From assembly GCF_900107735.1 (NCBI RefSeq), contig NZ_FNQV01000001.1, forward strand, positions 1 through 64,000: a stretch of DNA of 64,000 nucleotides, read 5' to 3'. Below, in pieces: positions 40,637 through 50,600 of this stretch (the stretch's first letter is position 1; every line of letters begins with the position of its first letter). The DNA is from Bowdeniella nasicola (GTDB taxonomy: Bacteria > Actinomycetota > Actinomycetes > Actinomycetales > Actinomycetaceae). The position numbers and the translations under genes are program-made. The notes beneath the pieces are model-generated. The model was not told where the DNA came from and made no database searches. It saw only the letters and a list, made by a program, of their open reading frames with translations.

Positions 40637-41466
40637 CGCAGGCTGGGCCCCACCTCGACGGGGAGACGCTCATCAGCCGCCCAGGCCGAAAACGAGCCGG
40701 GATAGAGCTTCGGCGTTCCCAGCCCTAGGTGTTGCATCACCAAAATGTTGTGGCAGCCGGTCACTCCCGAGCCGCAGTAGGACACGACCGGGGCGGGAGA
40801 CTCAGCCGTAATGCCGGCCCGCGCGAACGTTGCTCTCAGTTCGTCATCGTCCTTCAAATGGCCCGATTCGCTCACGTGGTCGCGGCACGGCACCGAGGCA
40901 GCGCTAGGAATGTGGCCGGCCCGCGCATCGACATCGTCATCGCCCTCGAACCGGCTTGTGGGCCGAGCATCGATCAGAATCGTGGCATCGTCTTTGGCAG
41001 CCGCGAGCACCTGCTGAGTGCTGACGATCGCGTCGCCCGGCCACGGTCGCGGCGCGAAATAGGCGGGCCCATGCGTGGGCCATCCGGTTTCAAGTTCGAC
41101 ATCGACGTCGGCCAGGCCACCATCGAGCACCGCGGCTTCGAAGCCGAGGGTGCGCAGCATCCATACGAGTCGCGCCGCAAAGATGCCGCCCTCGGAATCA
41201 TAGGCGATGACGGGTTTCGAGCCGTCGATCCCCACCTTGGACAGGGCCCGCGCAAAATGCTCGGGGGTGGGCAGGGGATGCCGGCCATCGGTCGGCGCGC
41301 CATGCCCGGCCAGGTCCTTATCCAGATCCAAGAAGACTGCGCCCGGGATGTGCCCGGAGGCATACCCTTCATAGCCCTTCCTATCGAGATGCCAACGCAC
41401 ATCGGCGAACGTTAGCGAATCGACATTGTCGCGACACCAGGCCCAGGTAACGAACGGGTCAACCAT
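40633..41466 (-). CDS. sseA: Thiosulfate/3-mercaptopyruvate sulfurtransferase (two-domain rhodanese)
   Basis: A 277-residue enzyme that moves sulfane sulfur from thiosulfate or mercaptopyruvate to an acceptor. It has two rhodanese domains: the inactive N-terminal one (about 10-125) and the catalytic one with Cys231 in VVSYCGSGVTGCHN. The loop CGSGVT lies between mercaptopyruvate- and thiosulfate-type patterns, so substrate preference is open. On the minus strand TAGAGT (41473-41478) lies exactly 6 nt before ATG 41466, so the mRNA is probably leaderless. The stop overlaps the end of the subtilase remnant by 4 nt. Confidence 0.9.
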   Translation of the reverse strand: MVDPFVTWAWCRDNVDSLTFADVRWHLDRKGYEGYASGHIPGAVFLDLDKDLAGHGAPTDGRHPLPTPEHFARALSKVGIDGSKPVIAYDSEGGIFAARLVWMLRTLGFEAAVLDGGLADVDVELETGWPTHGPAYFAPRPWPGDAIVSTQQVLAAAKDDATILIDARPTSRFEGDDDVDARAGHIPSAASVPCRDHVSESGHLKDDDELRATFARAGITAESPAPVVSYCGSGVTGCHNILVMQHLGLGTPKLYPGSFSAWAADERLPVEVGPSLR

Positions 41467-41475
41467 GGGTTAACT

Positions 41476-42090
41476 CTACCGCCGTGAGCGCGGCGGCGGG
41501 GCAACGCCCAACCTGCGACATTCGGTGTCGGCAAGAACAGCGAGGGTGTGCGGATCGCGGGAGCGGTAGCCCTCCGCGGCATTGGGAATCGCCGCGATGA
41601 CGCGTAGCGGCGCATTGGCGAGCGCGCGAAATGCGAGCAGCTCCGTGCCATAGGGCTCGGCGGCGAGCTGAGCTACTCGCATGGTGCGCATGAGGAACCG
41701 GATGCGCAGCGGTAGCCAGAACGCGAGCACCATACCCACCGGGATGAGGAAGGCCGCCCACCCAAGGACGACGGCGGCGTGTTCGATGGCCGCGACCTGC
41801 TCGTCGGTTGCGTCAATCACCCCACTCATGTCCGTCGCGATGGCATCAAAGGGGGAGCGGATGGAGCCGCCGACATAGGGGATCTCGCCGACGGAGTCCG
41901 CCGCGGATCCAACGTTGGCGCGAAGATTGCCCATCGTTGACCCGACCTGCCGGGAGGGGGCAGCGATGTGGTTGACCGTCGTGGTGACATACGTCGAGAG
42001 GTGCCACCACACGATGATCCAGATCGCGACGGACAGGTCCGCCACGAGTTGGAAGGCGAGACGAAGTGAAGGACGCGCATAAACCCGCAT
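41476..42090 (-). CDS. Conserved membrane protein of unknown function
   Basis: A 204-residue protein with two clear transmembrane segments. One is near residues 12-30 (FQLVADLSVAIWIIVWWHL); the other is near 105-130 (AAVVLGWAAFLIPVGMVLAFWL). An extracytoplasmic stretch of about 70 residues rich in Gly/Ser/Ala lies between them, and the C-terminal tail is basic. I do not recognise a domain. ATG 42090 has TATCGT (42097-42102, minus strand) exactly 6 nt upstream. It is therefore expressed as a leaderless mRNA divergently from the PfkB kinase gene, 17 nt away. Confidence 0.75.
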   Translation of the reverse strand: MRVYARPSLRLAFQLVADLSVAIWIIVWWHLSTYVTTTVNHIAAPSRQVGSTMGNLRANVGSAADSVGEIPYVGGSIRSPFDAIATDMSGVIDATDEQVAAIEHAAVVLGWAAFLIPVGMVLAFWLPLRIRFLMRTMRVAQLAAEPYGTELLAFRALANAPLRVIAAIPNAAEGYRSRDPHTLAVLADTECRRLGVAPPPRSRR

Positions 42091-42107
42091 GGCCTTACGA
42101 TATGGTC
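42091..42107. promoter_or_regulatory. Divergent leaderless promoters with overlapping -10 hexamers
   Basis: Between start codons at 42090 (minus) and 42108 (plus) lie only 17 nt. They hold TACGAT (42096-42101) for the plus strand and TATCGT (42097-42102, read on minus) for the minus strand. Each hexamer is exactly 6 nt before its own start codon, and they overlap by 5 bp, so RNA polymerase probably cannot occupy both at once. Confidence 0.65.
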
Positions 42108-43064
42108 ATGCCTCGCGTCGTGCATACTGCCCAGGCCCTCGTCGATATCGTCGCGGAGGTTCCCCATCTGCCCAACCGTGGAGATAACGTCAACGCCGCC
42201 ACGGTCAACCGTTATGCCGGGGGCGCGGTGACGATCCTGCTCGCGGCGGCGCGGCTCGGCGCCAACTGCGCGCATGCGGGCGCGATCGGATCTGGCCCCA
42301 ATGGCGACCTGATTCGCCAGGTGCTCGCCGCCGAGGGGATCGACTATGGCGATGATCCGGTCGGCGGTAAGGATACGGGCGAATGTTTCGTCATGGTGGA
42401 GCCATCAGCGGAACGCACGTTCGTCACGACCTATGGCGCCGAGCGTGACATTTCCGCCGCGTCCCTGTCACGCACGACGGTGCAGCCCGCTGATTTCGTG
42501 TGCGTCTCCGGCTACAGCCTGTATGACCCGACGAAGGACCCCCTGCTGAGCTACCTCGAGCAGCTGCCGAGTAAGGCACGCGTCGTGCTCGACCCGGGAG
42601 CCCCATTCGCGGGTTTTGCTCCCGAGCTTCGCGAGCGGATGTGTGCGATGACCTCGGTGTGGACCTCGAACGCGGATGAGGCCCGCGACTTTTCGGGCGC
42701 CGATGACCTATCCCGCGCAATGGTAGCGATTGCTGATCGGCTACCCGATGATGCGGTGGTCGTGGTGCGCGACGGCGAAGCCGGCTGCCAGGTGTTGGTG
42801 GATGGCGAGATCGTCGACTGCCCGGGATATCCGCGCACCCCAGTTGATACCAATGGCGCAGGCGATACCCACACCGGCGCGATGCTCGGCCTGGTTGCGC
42901 GGGGCATGTCCTGGGTGGATGCGGCGCAGTCGGCGAACGGAGCAGGCGCTATCAAGGTCACGCGTCGGGGTCCCTCCAGCGCCCCGAACCTTGCAGAAGT
43001 CGGCGGCTTTTTAGCGCAGGAAGGCGAGGAGTCGCTGGCGGCTAAGGTCGCAGCGTTGGGTTAA
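42108..43064 (+). CDS. PfkB family carbohydrate/nucleoside kinase
   Basis: A 318-residue ribokinase-fold kinase. Signatures include the N-terminal RYAGGAVTILLAAARLGA and the C-terminal DTNGAGDTHTGAMLG, with the catalytic Asp and anion hole. The sugar cannot be assigned; the N-terminus ALVDIVAEVPHLPNRGDNV is like PfkB members acting on sugars next to transport genes. ATG 42108 is preferred over upstream in-frame ATGs because TACGAT lies exactly 6 nt before it. The end overlaps the convergent regulator gene by 4 nt. Confidence 0.85.
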   Translation: MPRVVHTAQALVDIVAEVPHLPNRGDNVNAATVNRYAGGAVTILLAAARLGANCAHAGAIGSGPNGDLIRQVLAAEGIDYGDDPVGGKDTGECFVMVEPSAERTFVTTYGAERDISAASLSRTTVQPADFVCVSGYSLYDPTKDPLLSYLEQLPSKARVVLDPGAPFAGFAPELRERMCAMTSVWTSNADEARDFSGADDLSRAMVAIADRLPDDAVVVVRDGEAGCQVLVDGEIVDCPGYPRTPVDTNGAGDTHTGAMLGLVARGMSWVDAAQSANGAGAIKVTRRGPSSAPNLAEVGGFLAQEGEESLAAKVAALG

Positions 43065-43756
43065 TCCCCGAGGCGCACGACGCAGCCGTGCGGATCACCC
43101 ATCGGGAACAGCTCGATGTCGTCGCTCGGAAGGTCACGCTTGGCCAAGGCTCCCTGCAACAGCCCCAGGTGGACATTGCAGATGACCTGCGTGTTTTCCG
43201 CCGCTGCCGCCAGCAGCGGGCAGGCTCGCAATAGGACGCGCGAGCCCTTCTCATCCATGGTGGCTTCGGGTTCAAATCCCATCGTCGCGAGCTTGTCTGT
43301 GACGACATCGAGGCGCGTTGAGGCTGTCTCGATCTCGTCATCCTCACGCTCCGCCCATGCTCGCCCCGCGGCTTGAGCATCGAGTGCGACCCTATCCGAG
43401 TGGCGTGACAGGTAGTTGGCGAGCGCGAGGGCAAGGCCGGCAAACTCCGGCGCAATAGGTCCGGGGCGCAAGGCCCCAACCCCCGCCTTGGTAAGTCGGT
43501 AGATATAGCGGGGGCGTCCGCGGCCGGTCGCCGGCGCGATCTCGCGCCGAATTAAGTCGTGCTCGACGAGAGTTTCCAGATGCGCGCGAGTGGTGTTGGG
43601 ATGTCCCCCGAGCTGCTGTGCGAGGTGGGGGATGGTGGCGTCATCGCCGGCGGCAGCGGCGGCTTGTAAGACCCGAAGCTGGACGGGCGAGATTTGGGAT
43701 TGTGGCAGCGCAGGCTCGTAGGGGCCCGGATGTCGTGACTCCGTCTCGAATTCCAT
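43061..43756 (-). CDS. SufR-like helix-turn-helix regulator with conserved cysteines
   Basis: A 231-residue ArsR/COG2345-type regulator. The winged-helix DNA-binding part spans QLRVLQAAAAAGDDATIPHLAQQLGG and ends in the wing TGRGRPRYIYRLT. The C-terminal part contains CPLLAAAAENTQVIC (Cys-x13-Cys) and a later Cys in PHGCVVRL. This resembles SufR, where such residues hold an iron-sulfur cluster, but the spacing differs. ATG 43756 is taken as start; a GTG at 43777 is also possible. No suf genes are adjacent. It may control the neighbouring isochorismatase or permease genes. Confidence 0.75.
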   Translation of the reverse strand: MEFETESRHPGPYEPALPQSQISPVQLRVLQAAAAAGDDATIPHLAQQLGGHPNTTRAHLETLVEHDLIRREIAPATGRGRPRYIYRLTKAGVGALRPGPIAPEFAGLALALANYLSRHSDRVALDAQAAGRAWAEREDDEIETASTRLDVVTDKLATMGFEPEATMDEKGSRVLLRACPLLAAAAENTQVICNVHLGLLQGALAKRDLPSDDIELFPMGDPHGCVVRLGD

Positions 43757-43804
43757 GCACCATCGCCTCACCCTCACTGTGCTGTGAGCACTGTTCGGCG
43801 CTCA

Positions 43805-44356
43805 TTATCCCATGGTTTTGAGGATTTCGGCAGTGCCTTGGAGTGTCACTTGTGGGGGATACAGGCCCATGCAGTGCAGAGCCGCACGATGATTGTCCTC
43901 GCTCGAACCGGCGCAGGCATCGGATACGACAGTGAGATAGGCACCGGCGTCCGCGGCCGGAATCACGGTCGACAGGACGCAACAATCGGTGGAGACTCCC
44001 GCGACGACCAGGTGCGGGGTTTCTCCGGTGATGGCACGCAGGTTGGCGCCCCATTTGCCGAAGGTCGGCTCATCGATCCGGTGCCCGGGGGCGTCGACAA
44101 AGGGCGGCAGCAGGTCGAGTTTTTCGTCGGTCGGTGGGACATCAGCGAATGGCCACGCCGCCATATAGTCCCGCCACGACCCGGTTGGGTCCTGAGGCGG
44201 AATCCATCGGGTGATGATGGTGCGGTCACCGAACGCTTCGATGAGGGAGAGGATATTCGGCTCCGTGGCACCCCACATGGGCGAGGCCCAGTCCGAGCCG
44301 GGATCAGCAAATATGACCTGCGGGTCGATGACGAGCAGCCACGGAGCCGAATTCAT
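43805..44356 (-). CDS. Isochorismatase-family cysteine hydrolase
   Basis: A 183-residue hydrolase. The catalytic triad is visible as Asp11 in LVIDPQ, Lys101 in FGKWGAN and Cys126 in GVSTDCCVLST. Family members hydrolyse nicotinamide, ureido compounds, N-carbamoyl amides or isochorismate. ATG 44356 follows GGGAG and lies 2 nt after the stop of the NCS1 permease gene, so the two form an operon. A permease for nucleobases or hydantoins beside such a hydrolase suggests uptake and breakdown of a nitrogen compound. Confidence 0.86.
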   Translation of the reverse strand: MNSAPWLLVIDPQVIFADPGSDWASPMWGATEPNILSLIEAFGDRTIITRWIPPQDPTGSWRDYMAAWPFADVPPTDEKLDLLPPFVDAPGHRIDEPTFGKWGANLRAITGETPHLVVAGVSTDCCVLSTVIPAADAGAYLTVVSDACAGSSEDNHRAALHCMGLYPPQVTLQGTAEILKTMG

Positions 44357-44358
44357 GT

Positions 44359-45840
44359 TTACTCCCGTCCTTCTTGGCGTGCCACCTTGGAGCGGCGCGC
44401 GAGATAGGTAATAAGGAAGGACAGCACGAGGGCAGCGAAGACGCCGAGGTTTGCCCAGGCCCAGTCACCATCGCGGCCGCCGAGGCCGAGGGGGCCGAGC
44501 AGGTAGCCCTGCCAGTTATTCCATGCCGCTTCTTCGGCGAAGTTATTAATGACCAGACCCCAGCCAAGGATCGAGGCTCCGATCATCGTGCCGATAGAGA
44601 CCCAATCCCAAGCGCCGTAGCGGCCGTTCGGATCAAAGAGCGCCTGCTCATCGTAATCGCGCTTACGCAGCGCAATGTCAGCGATCATGATGCCCGCCCA
44701 CGATGCGATCGGGACGCCGAGGGTAATAAGGAAGGACTGGAAGGGACCAAGGAAGGACTGAGCGAAGAAGACGACCCAGATCGTGCCGAGCGTCAGGATG
44801 ACGCCGTCGATCAACGCGGCGGCGGGCCGCGGGATATTGACTCCGAGCGACAGTAGCGTCAGGCCGGAAGAATAGATACCGAGCACCGCTCCGGAAACCA
44901 GCGCGAGGACTGCGGTCAGTAGGAAGGGCAGGAGAACCCACACGGGCAGAATTGTCGCGAGCGTTCCGATCGGATCCTGCTCGATTCCGGCCTGCAGGTC
45001 GGGGCGTGAGCCAATGAGGAGCAGCCCGAAGAAGACGAGCAGGATGGGGGCAACCGCGCCACCGAGGGTGTTCCATGCGACGATCTTGGATCCGGAGGCA
45101 TCGCGGGACTGGTAGCGCGACCAGTCTGCGGCGATATTGATCCAGCCAAGGCCGAACCCGGTCATCACCATGACGAGGGCGCCGATCACCGAGGTCATGC
45201 CGCCTGATTGGATCGACATGACCTGCGAGAAATCAACTTCCTTCAGGGTCAGCGCGATGTACAGGATCGTCACGGCACCGGTCAGCCACGTGAGGATCGA
45301 CTGCATCTTCATGATCGTGTGGTACCCGGCGACGGATGCCAGCACGATGAGTGCCGCGATCGCGATGCACGCGAGGATCTTCGTGGTGGTGCCGCTGGAC
45401 CAGCCGAGCTCGGCGAAGACCGTGGCCGTGGCGAGGGTAGCCATGATCGCAAGGAAGGTTTCCCAGCCGATAGAGATAAGCCAGGAGAAGACGCCCGGAA
45501 CCTTTTGACCGGTGACACCGAACGCGGCTCTCGACAACACCATCGTGGGCGCCGAGCCACGCTTGCCGGCGATCGCGATAATGCCGCACAGCATGAAAGA
45601 AATCGTCACGCCGATGACGGTGACGATGAGAGCTTGGGTAAAGGAGACACCGAAGCCGTAGACGAAGGCCGCGTAGCTCATCCCGAACACGGAAACGTTC
45701 GCTGCGAACCAGGGCCAGAAAAGATCGGACGGCTTTGCGGTGCGCTCCTCTTCGGAGATCACCTCGATGCCGTTGTGCTCGATGAGCGAAGCGCGGGTTT
45801 GCGCGTCCAGCGTGCTGCCGGAATCTGACATGGAATCCAT
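44359..45840 (-). CDS. NCS1 family nucleobase/cation permease
   Basis: A 493-residue membrane transporter with about twelve helices. The family is shown by DLFWPWFAANVSVFGMSYAA, GKRGSAPTMVLSRAAFGVTG, and GWINIAADWSRYQSRD. These are typical of cytosine/purine/allantoin permeases. The frame is open far upstream, but MDSMSDSG at 45840 (or ATG 45831) fits the family. It is transcribed together with the isochorismatase-type hydrolase gene and divergently from the KstD-like flavoprotein gene. Likely substrates are cytosine, purines or allantoin-like compounds. Confidence 0.88.
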   Translation of the reverse strand: MDSMSDSGSTLDAQTRASLIEHNGIEVISEEERTAKPSDLFWPWFAANVSVFGMSYAAFVYGFGVSFTQALIVTVIGVTISFMLCGIIAIAGKRGSAPTMVLSRAAFGVTGQKVPGVFSWLISIGWETFLAIMATLATATVFAELGWSSGTTTKILACIAIAALIVLASVAGYHTIMKMQSILTWLTGAVTILYIALTLKEVDFSQVMSIQSGGMTSVIGALVMVMTGFGLGWINIAADWSRYQSRDASGSKIVAWNTLGGAVAPILLVFFGLLLIGSRPDLQAGIEQDPIGTLATILPVWVLLPFLLTAVLALVSGAVLGIYSSGLTLLSLGVNIPRPAAALIDGVILTLGTIWVVFFAQSFLGPFQSFLITLGVPIASWAGIMIADIALRKRDYDEQALFDPNGRYGAWDWVSIGTMIGASILGWGLVINNFAEEAAWNNWQGYLLGPLGLGGRDGDWAWANLGVFAALVLSFLITYLARRSKVARQEGRE

Positions 45841-45978
45841 AAGAACACCATGCCAGGAAAACGAGCGCAACGGCTCTCGGCGCGCATAACGAAGCGAACA
45901 AGGTGCCGACTGATCAGTCTGCATGGGTGAAGTTTGCCCGTTAGCCTGGAATGAAACCCGTGAGTCAAGGAGGACCCC

Positions 45979-47622
45979 GTGCACGAGGATTTTGATGTCA
46001 TCGTCGTAGGAGCCGGCACCGGCATGTATGCCGCACTTGCGGCCCATAATGCCGGGCTGCGCGTGTTGCTGGTCGAGAAATCCGAATATTTGGGCGGTTC
46101 TACGGCCATGTCGGGTGGCGGAATCTGGGCACCTGGCAACCGAGTGTTGAGGGCGGCTGGGCTCGCCGATACCAAGGAGCGGGTCCTCGGCTACCTCGAC
46201 GAGGTTGTCGGCGACAGCGCGCCGCGCAGCCGGCGAGTAGCGTTCGTTGACCACACCGCTCCCGCCCTCGACCTCCTCATGGACTACACCATGCTGTCGT
46301 GGGCGCACATGCGGGGATATGCCGACTACTTCTCCGACCTGCCCGGCGGCAGCGCCATTGGACGCTCTATCGAAGCGGATCCAGTCGACGCCACTCTGCT
46401 TGGACCCCACCGTCACCTGCTGCGCCCGACCTCCTTCGGTGCTCCCGTCCCGCTTCCCATCACGGCGCGCGACTACAAGTGGCTGAACCTCATGACTCGA
46501 AAACCCAAGGGACTGCTCACCGCCGTCAAACGCGCAGGGCAGGGGATCGGCGGCTCAATGCTCAAGCGCGAATATGTGGCGGGCGGACAGGCGCTCGCGG
46601 TCGGACTCATCGCCGCGGTGATCGATAAGGGGATCGAGTACTGGACGAATACTCCACTCCTAGAGCTCACCACCGATAACGGCCGGGTCACCGGAGTCAT
46701 CGTCGAGCACGACGGCCAGCGCCAGGAGATCGGCGCGAGGCGCGGAGTGATCATCGCGTCCGGAGGCTTTGACCACAACCTCGCATTGCGGCAGCGCTAT
46801 CAAAGTGAGGAACTCGAAAACTGGTCGATCGCGAACCCCGCTAATACCGGCGAATGCCTGCAGCTGGCCGAAGAGGTCGGCGCCCAGCTGACGAACCTCG
46901 ATCAGGCGTGGTGGTTCCCCGTCGTGCGACCCCTGCCCGGCCAGAGCGCTGGCCCCATGCTCGCCGAGCGCTCCCTGCCCGGATCGATCATGGTCGACAA
47001 AACCGGCAAGCGATTCATGAACGAAGCCCAGGAATACATGAGCGCGGGCCAGATCATGCTCGGGCTGGATGGCAGCGAGTCCAAACTCCCCGTCACGATG
47101 ATCTTCGACCAGGACTACCGAAACTCCTACGTCTTTTCCGGCTCCGTCATGCCCCGCCAGGACCTCCCAGCACAGTGGTACGACGCCGGCATCGCGTTCA
47201 AGGCCGAGACCATCGATGCCCTCGCCGCAGCAACGGGCCTGGCAGACCTGCCGGCAACCATCCACCGTTTCAACCTGCTTGCGTCTGCCGGAACCGATGA
47301 CGATTTCGGGCGCGGCTCGACCTACTACGACCGCTATTACGGCGATCCGACCCAGGAACCCAACCCCAACTTGCGGCCCCTACGAAACGGGCCCTTCTAC
47401 GCCGTCTCGATCGTGCCCTCGGATCTCGGAACCTGCGGCGGCATCGCGGCCGACGAGCATGCGCGCGCCCTGCGGGCCGACGGAAACCCGATCCCCGGCC
47501 TCTACGCTGTCGGCAATGCGGCGGCCAATGCCTTCGGCAATTCCTACCCCGGAGCCGGGGCCACCATCGGTCAGGGCATCGTCTTTGGCTACATCGCAGC
47601 GCAGCACATGTCCGCTTTGTGA
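45979..47622 (+). CDS. FAD-dependent oxidoreductase, KstD/fumarate-reductase flavoprotein family
   Basis: A 547-residue flavoprotein. The N-terminal FAD motif is VVGAGTGMYAALAA, followed by LLVEKSEYLGGSTAMSGGGIW. The C-terminal region is GTCGGIAADEHARAL, then GLYAVGNAAANAFGNSYPGAGATIG. These match 3-ketosteroid delta-1-dehydrogenases and related FAD_binding_2 enzymes. KstD proteins catalyse ring dehydrogenation of steroids. No other steroid genes are nearby, so the substrate may be different. GTG 45979 follows AAGGAGGAC. The promoter region is shared with the divergent permease operon. Confidence 0.85.
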   Translation: MHEDFDVIVVGAGTGMYAALAAHNAGLRVLLVEKSEYLGGSTAMSGGGIWAPGNRVLRAAGLADTKERVLGYLDEVVGDSAPRSRRVAFVDHTAPALDLLMDYTMLSWAHMRGYADYFSDLPGGSAIGRSIEADPVDATLLGPHRHLLRPTSFGAPVPLPITARDYKWLNLMTRKPKGLLTAVKRAGQGIGGSMLKREYVAGGQALAVGLIAAVIDKGIEYWTNTPLLELTTDNGRVTGVIVEHDGQRQEIGARRGVIIASGGFDHNLALRQRYQSEELENWSIANPANTGECLQLAEEVGAQLTNLDQAWWFPVVRPLPGQSAGPMLAERSLPGSIMVDKTGKRFMNEAQEYMSAGQIMLGLDGSESKLPVTMIFDQDYRNSYVFSGSVMPRQDLPAQWYDAGIAFKAETIDALAAATGLADLPATIHRFNLLASAGTDDDFGRGSTYYDRYYGDPTQEPNPNLRPLRNGPFYAVSIVPSDLGTCGGIAADEHARALRADGNPIPGLYAVGNAAANAFGNSYPGAGATIGQGIVFGYIAAQHMSAL

Positions 47623-47681
47623 GTTTTACCGATAGCATCACCTCGGTAGATGTGTTGTCCAGCACACAGCAAGGAGAAGGA

Positions 47682-50600
47682 ATGTCCAACGAGGGTCAGA
47701 CCATCGAGCAACACCTCGATCAGGCGGCGGCGAGCCTAGAAACCCACCACAGTGATGCGCTGCCAAAGCCGGGCAGCGCGGCGCGCGTCCTGACCGAGGT
47801 CGTCAGGGGCATCAGCCCCGATGATCTGCGGGCCAGCACACCGCAAGAGATTGCCGATTTTATCGCCCTCTTCCTCTCTCGGGCGGCCACCCGCGAGGCC
47901 GGCACCTCCATCGTCGCCTTTGGCACGGGCTCCTCACCCGAGACGGGCCGGCCGCTGACGGCCCTGGACATCGTCACCGACGACATGCCCTTCCTCGTCG
48001 ATTCGCTCTCCAACGAGATCGAACGCCACGGCCTCATCATCCACATGGTCATCCACCCGCAGATGAAGGTTCGGCGCGACGGCGCCGGGTACCTCCTGGA
48101 CGTCGTCGATACCGAACCCCACCTCGATGCCGAAGCCCTCGAAGGGCACGAGATTCACGACGACGAGGTCGAACCCGGCCTGGGGATTGAAGAATCGTGG
48201 ATGCGCTTCCTCATCGAGGACCCGGCTTCGAGCGCCGAACAGGACCAGCTCGAAGCCGACCTGCGGCGCATCCTGCGCCAGACGCGCACCGTCTTTGAAG
48301 ACTGGGACGCGATGCACGAGCGGGCCCACGGCCTCGCCGAACAACTGCGCGCCCACCCACCGGCCGGCATCAGCGCCGAGACCGCGACGGACGCGGCCAA
48401 CCTGCTCGACTGGCTCACCGAGCACAACTTCACCTTCCTTGGCGTGCGCAGCTACCGGCTGCTCGATTCGAGCGATGAGACGGTTCGCTTGCAGGCAATC
48501 GCCGGCACCGGACTTGGCCTGCTGCGCGATAGCGACGGCGAGGCTCCCGTCAAGGAGCTGCCCGAGGCGGCCGCTCGCAAGGCGCGCGAGAAGGAACTGA
48601 TCTTCTTTACGAAGATCAACCGGCCCTCCACGATCCACAAGCCCGTGCCGCTGGACTACATCGGCATCAAGACCTTCGATGACGCTGGCGAGGTCACCGG
48701 CGAGCATCGCATCATCGGCCTGCTCACGCCCGCTTCCTATCAAGCCTCCGTCCTCGACGTGCCGCTCATTGCGCCGAAGGTCGCCACAGTCCTCGCCGAC
48801 ACCGGCTACGACCCCGACGGCCACCTCGGCAAGGACCTGCTCGGCATCCTGGAGGACTATCCGCGCGATGAGCTCTTCCAAGTCTCGCCCGAACAGCTCA
48901 CCGAGATCGCCACGACCGTCGTCCATCTGCCCGGCCGGCGCCGCACCCGCGCGTTCGTGCGCCGCGACCCGTACGGCCGCTATGCCTCGCTCATGGTTTT
49001 CATGCCGCGCGACCGCTATTCCGTCGCGGTGCGCAACCGCCTGACCGAGCTCATGCGCGATGCCTTCGGGGGCGATGACTGCGAGACGACGGCCCTCGTG
49101 ACGACGGCCCCGCTCGCCCGCGTCCACTTCGTCGTGTGGGGCCGCAAGCGCTCGCTCGTGGCCGACGTCGACGGCGACACGCTGGCGAGCGAAATCGCCG
49201 CGATCACGCGCCTGCTCGACGAGGACGTCGCCGAGCTCGTCGCCGGCAGCGAGACCGGTCCCGCGACGCTGCGCATGCTGCGCGCCATGCCGCCGTCATA
49301 TAAGGACGCGACGAGCGCCGAGACGGCATTGATCGACGCCGAGGAAATCGCGGCGCTCGGCGAGGACACCCGGGTGCGCCTCGTGGCAGGCGAAGACGGC
49401 CACCGGCTGCGGGTGTATGCCACGCGCTCCATACCGCTGTCGGAATCCCTGCCGCTGCTGTCCGACTTCGGCATCCAGGTCTCCGACGAACACTCCTACC
49501 ATGCCGAACTCGACGGCCGCGAGGTCTTCCTGCACGACCTCGGCATTAGCGCCGAGTTTGCGGGCGACGACGGCGAGGCCCGGCGCCTGGAAGACGCCGT
49601 CGAAGCGGTGCTCTCCGGTCGAGCCGAGGCCGACCGCTTCAACGCGCTCGTCCTTTCGGCCCAGCTGCCGTGGCGCGACGTCGTCATCTTGCGCGCCCTT
49701 GCCTCCTACCTGCGCCAAACCAAGCCGGTGTACTCCACCGGCTACATCATCGACACGCTCACGACGAACGCCGCCCTCGCGCGCGACCTGCGGGACCTGT
49801 TCTATCTGCGCTTCGATCCCGCAAGCGAGTTCGGCGCCGAGGCGAGCGATGAGCGGCGCGCGGCGCTTTCCGCGGCGCGCAAGGACTTCCTGCGCGCGCT
49901 CGACGCCGTCTCCTCGATCGACCAGGACACGATCCTGCGTTCGCTGGCCGCTATCATCGCCGCGACGTTGCGCACGAACTTCTTCGCCGAGCAGGCCAGC
50001 GAGGCGCTCGCGTTCAAGATCGATCCGCACGCCGTGCCCGAGCTGCCCGCACCGCGGCCCAAGTACGAGATCTGGGTGCACGGCCCGCGCGTGCAGGGCG
50101 TGCACCTGCGCTTCGGTGAGGTCGCCCGCGGCGGCCTGCGCTGGTCGGACCGCAAGGAGGATTTCCGCACGGAGGTCCTCGGCCTGGTCAAGGCGCAGAT
50201 GGTGAAGAACGCCGTCATCGTGCCGACGGGCTCCAAGGGCGGCTTCGTTGCCACCCAGCTGCCGGACCCGGCGCTCGACCGCCAGGCGTGGCTCGATGAG
50301 GGCACCGCGGCCTACGTCCAGTTCATCTCCGCGATGCTCTCGGTCACCGATAACCGCGTCGAGGGCGAGATCGTGCCGCCGGCCGGCGTCGTGCGCTACG
50401 ACGGTGATGACCCCTACCTCGTCGTTGCCGCCGATAAGGGCACGGCGGCGTTTTCCGATACCGCGAACGCCGTCGCCCGGGAGCACGGTTTCTGGCTCGA
50501 CGACGCCTTCGCTTCGGGCGGCTCGGCCGGATACGACCACAAGAAGATGGGCATTACCGCGCGCGGCGCGTGGGAATCGGTCAAGCGCCACTTCCGCGAG

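Noticed and set aside
45841-46416. An upstream extension of the NCS1 permease frame (to 685 codons)
   Set aside because: It is antisense to the KstD-like gene, resembles nothing, and the family N-terminus starts at 45840.
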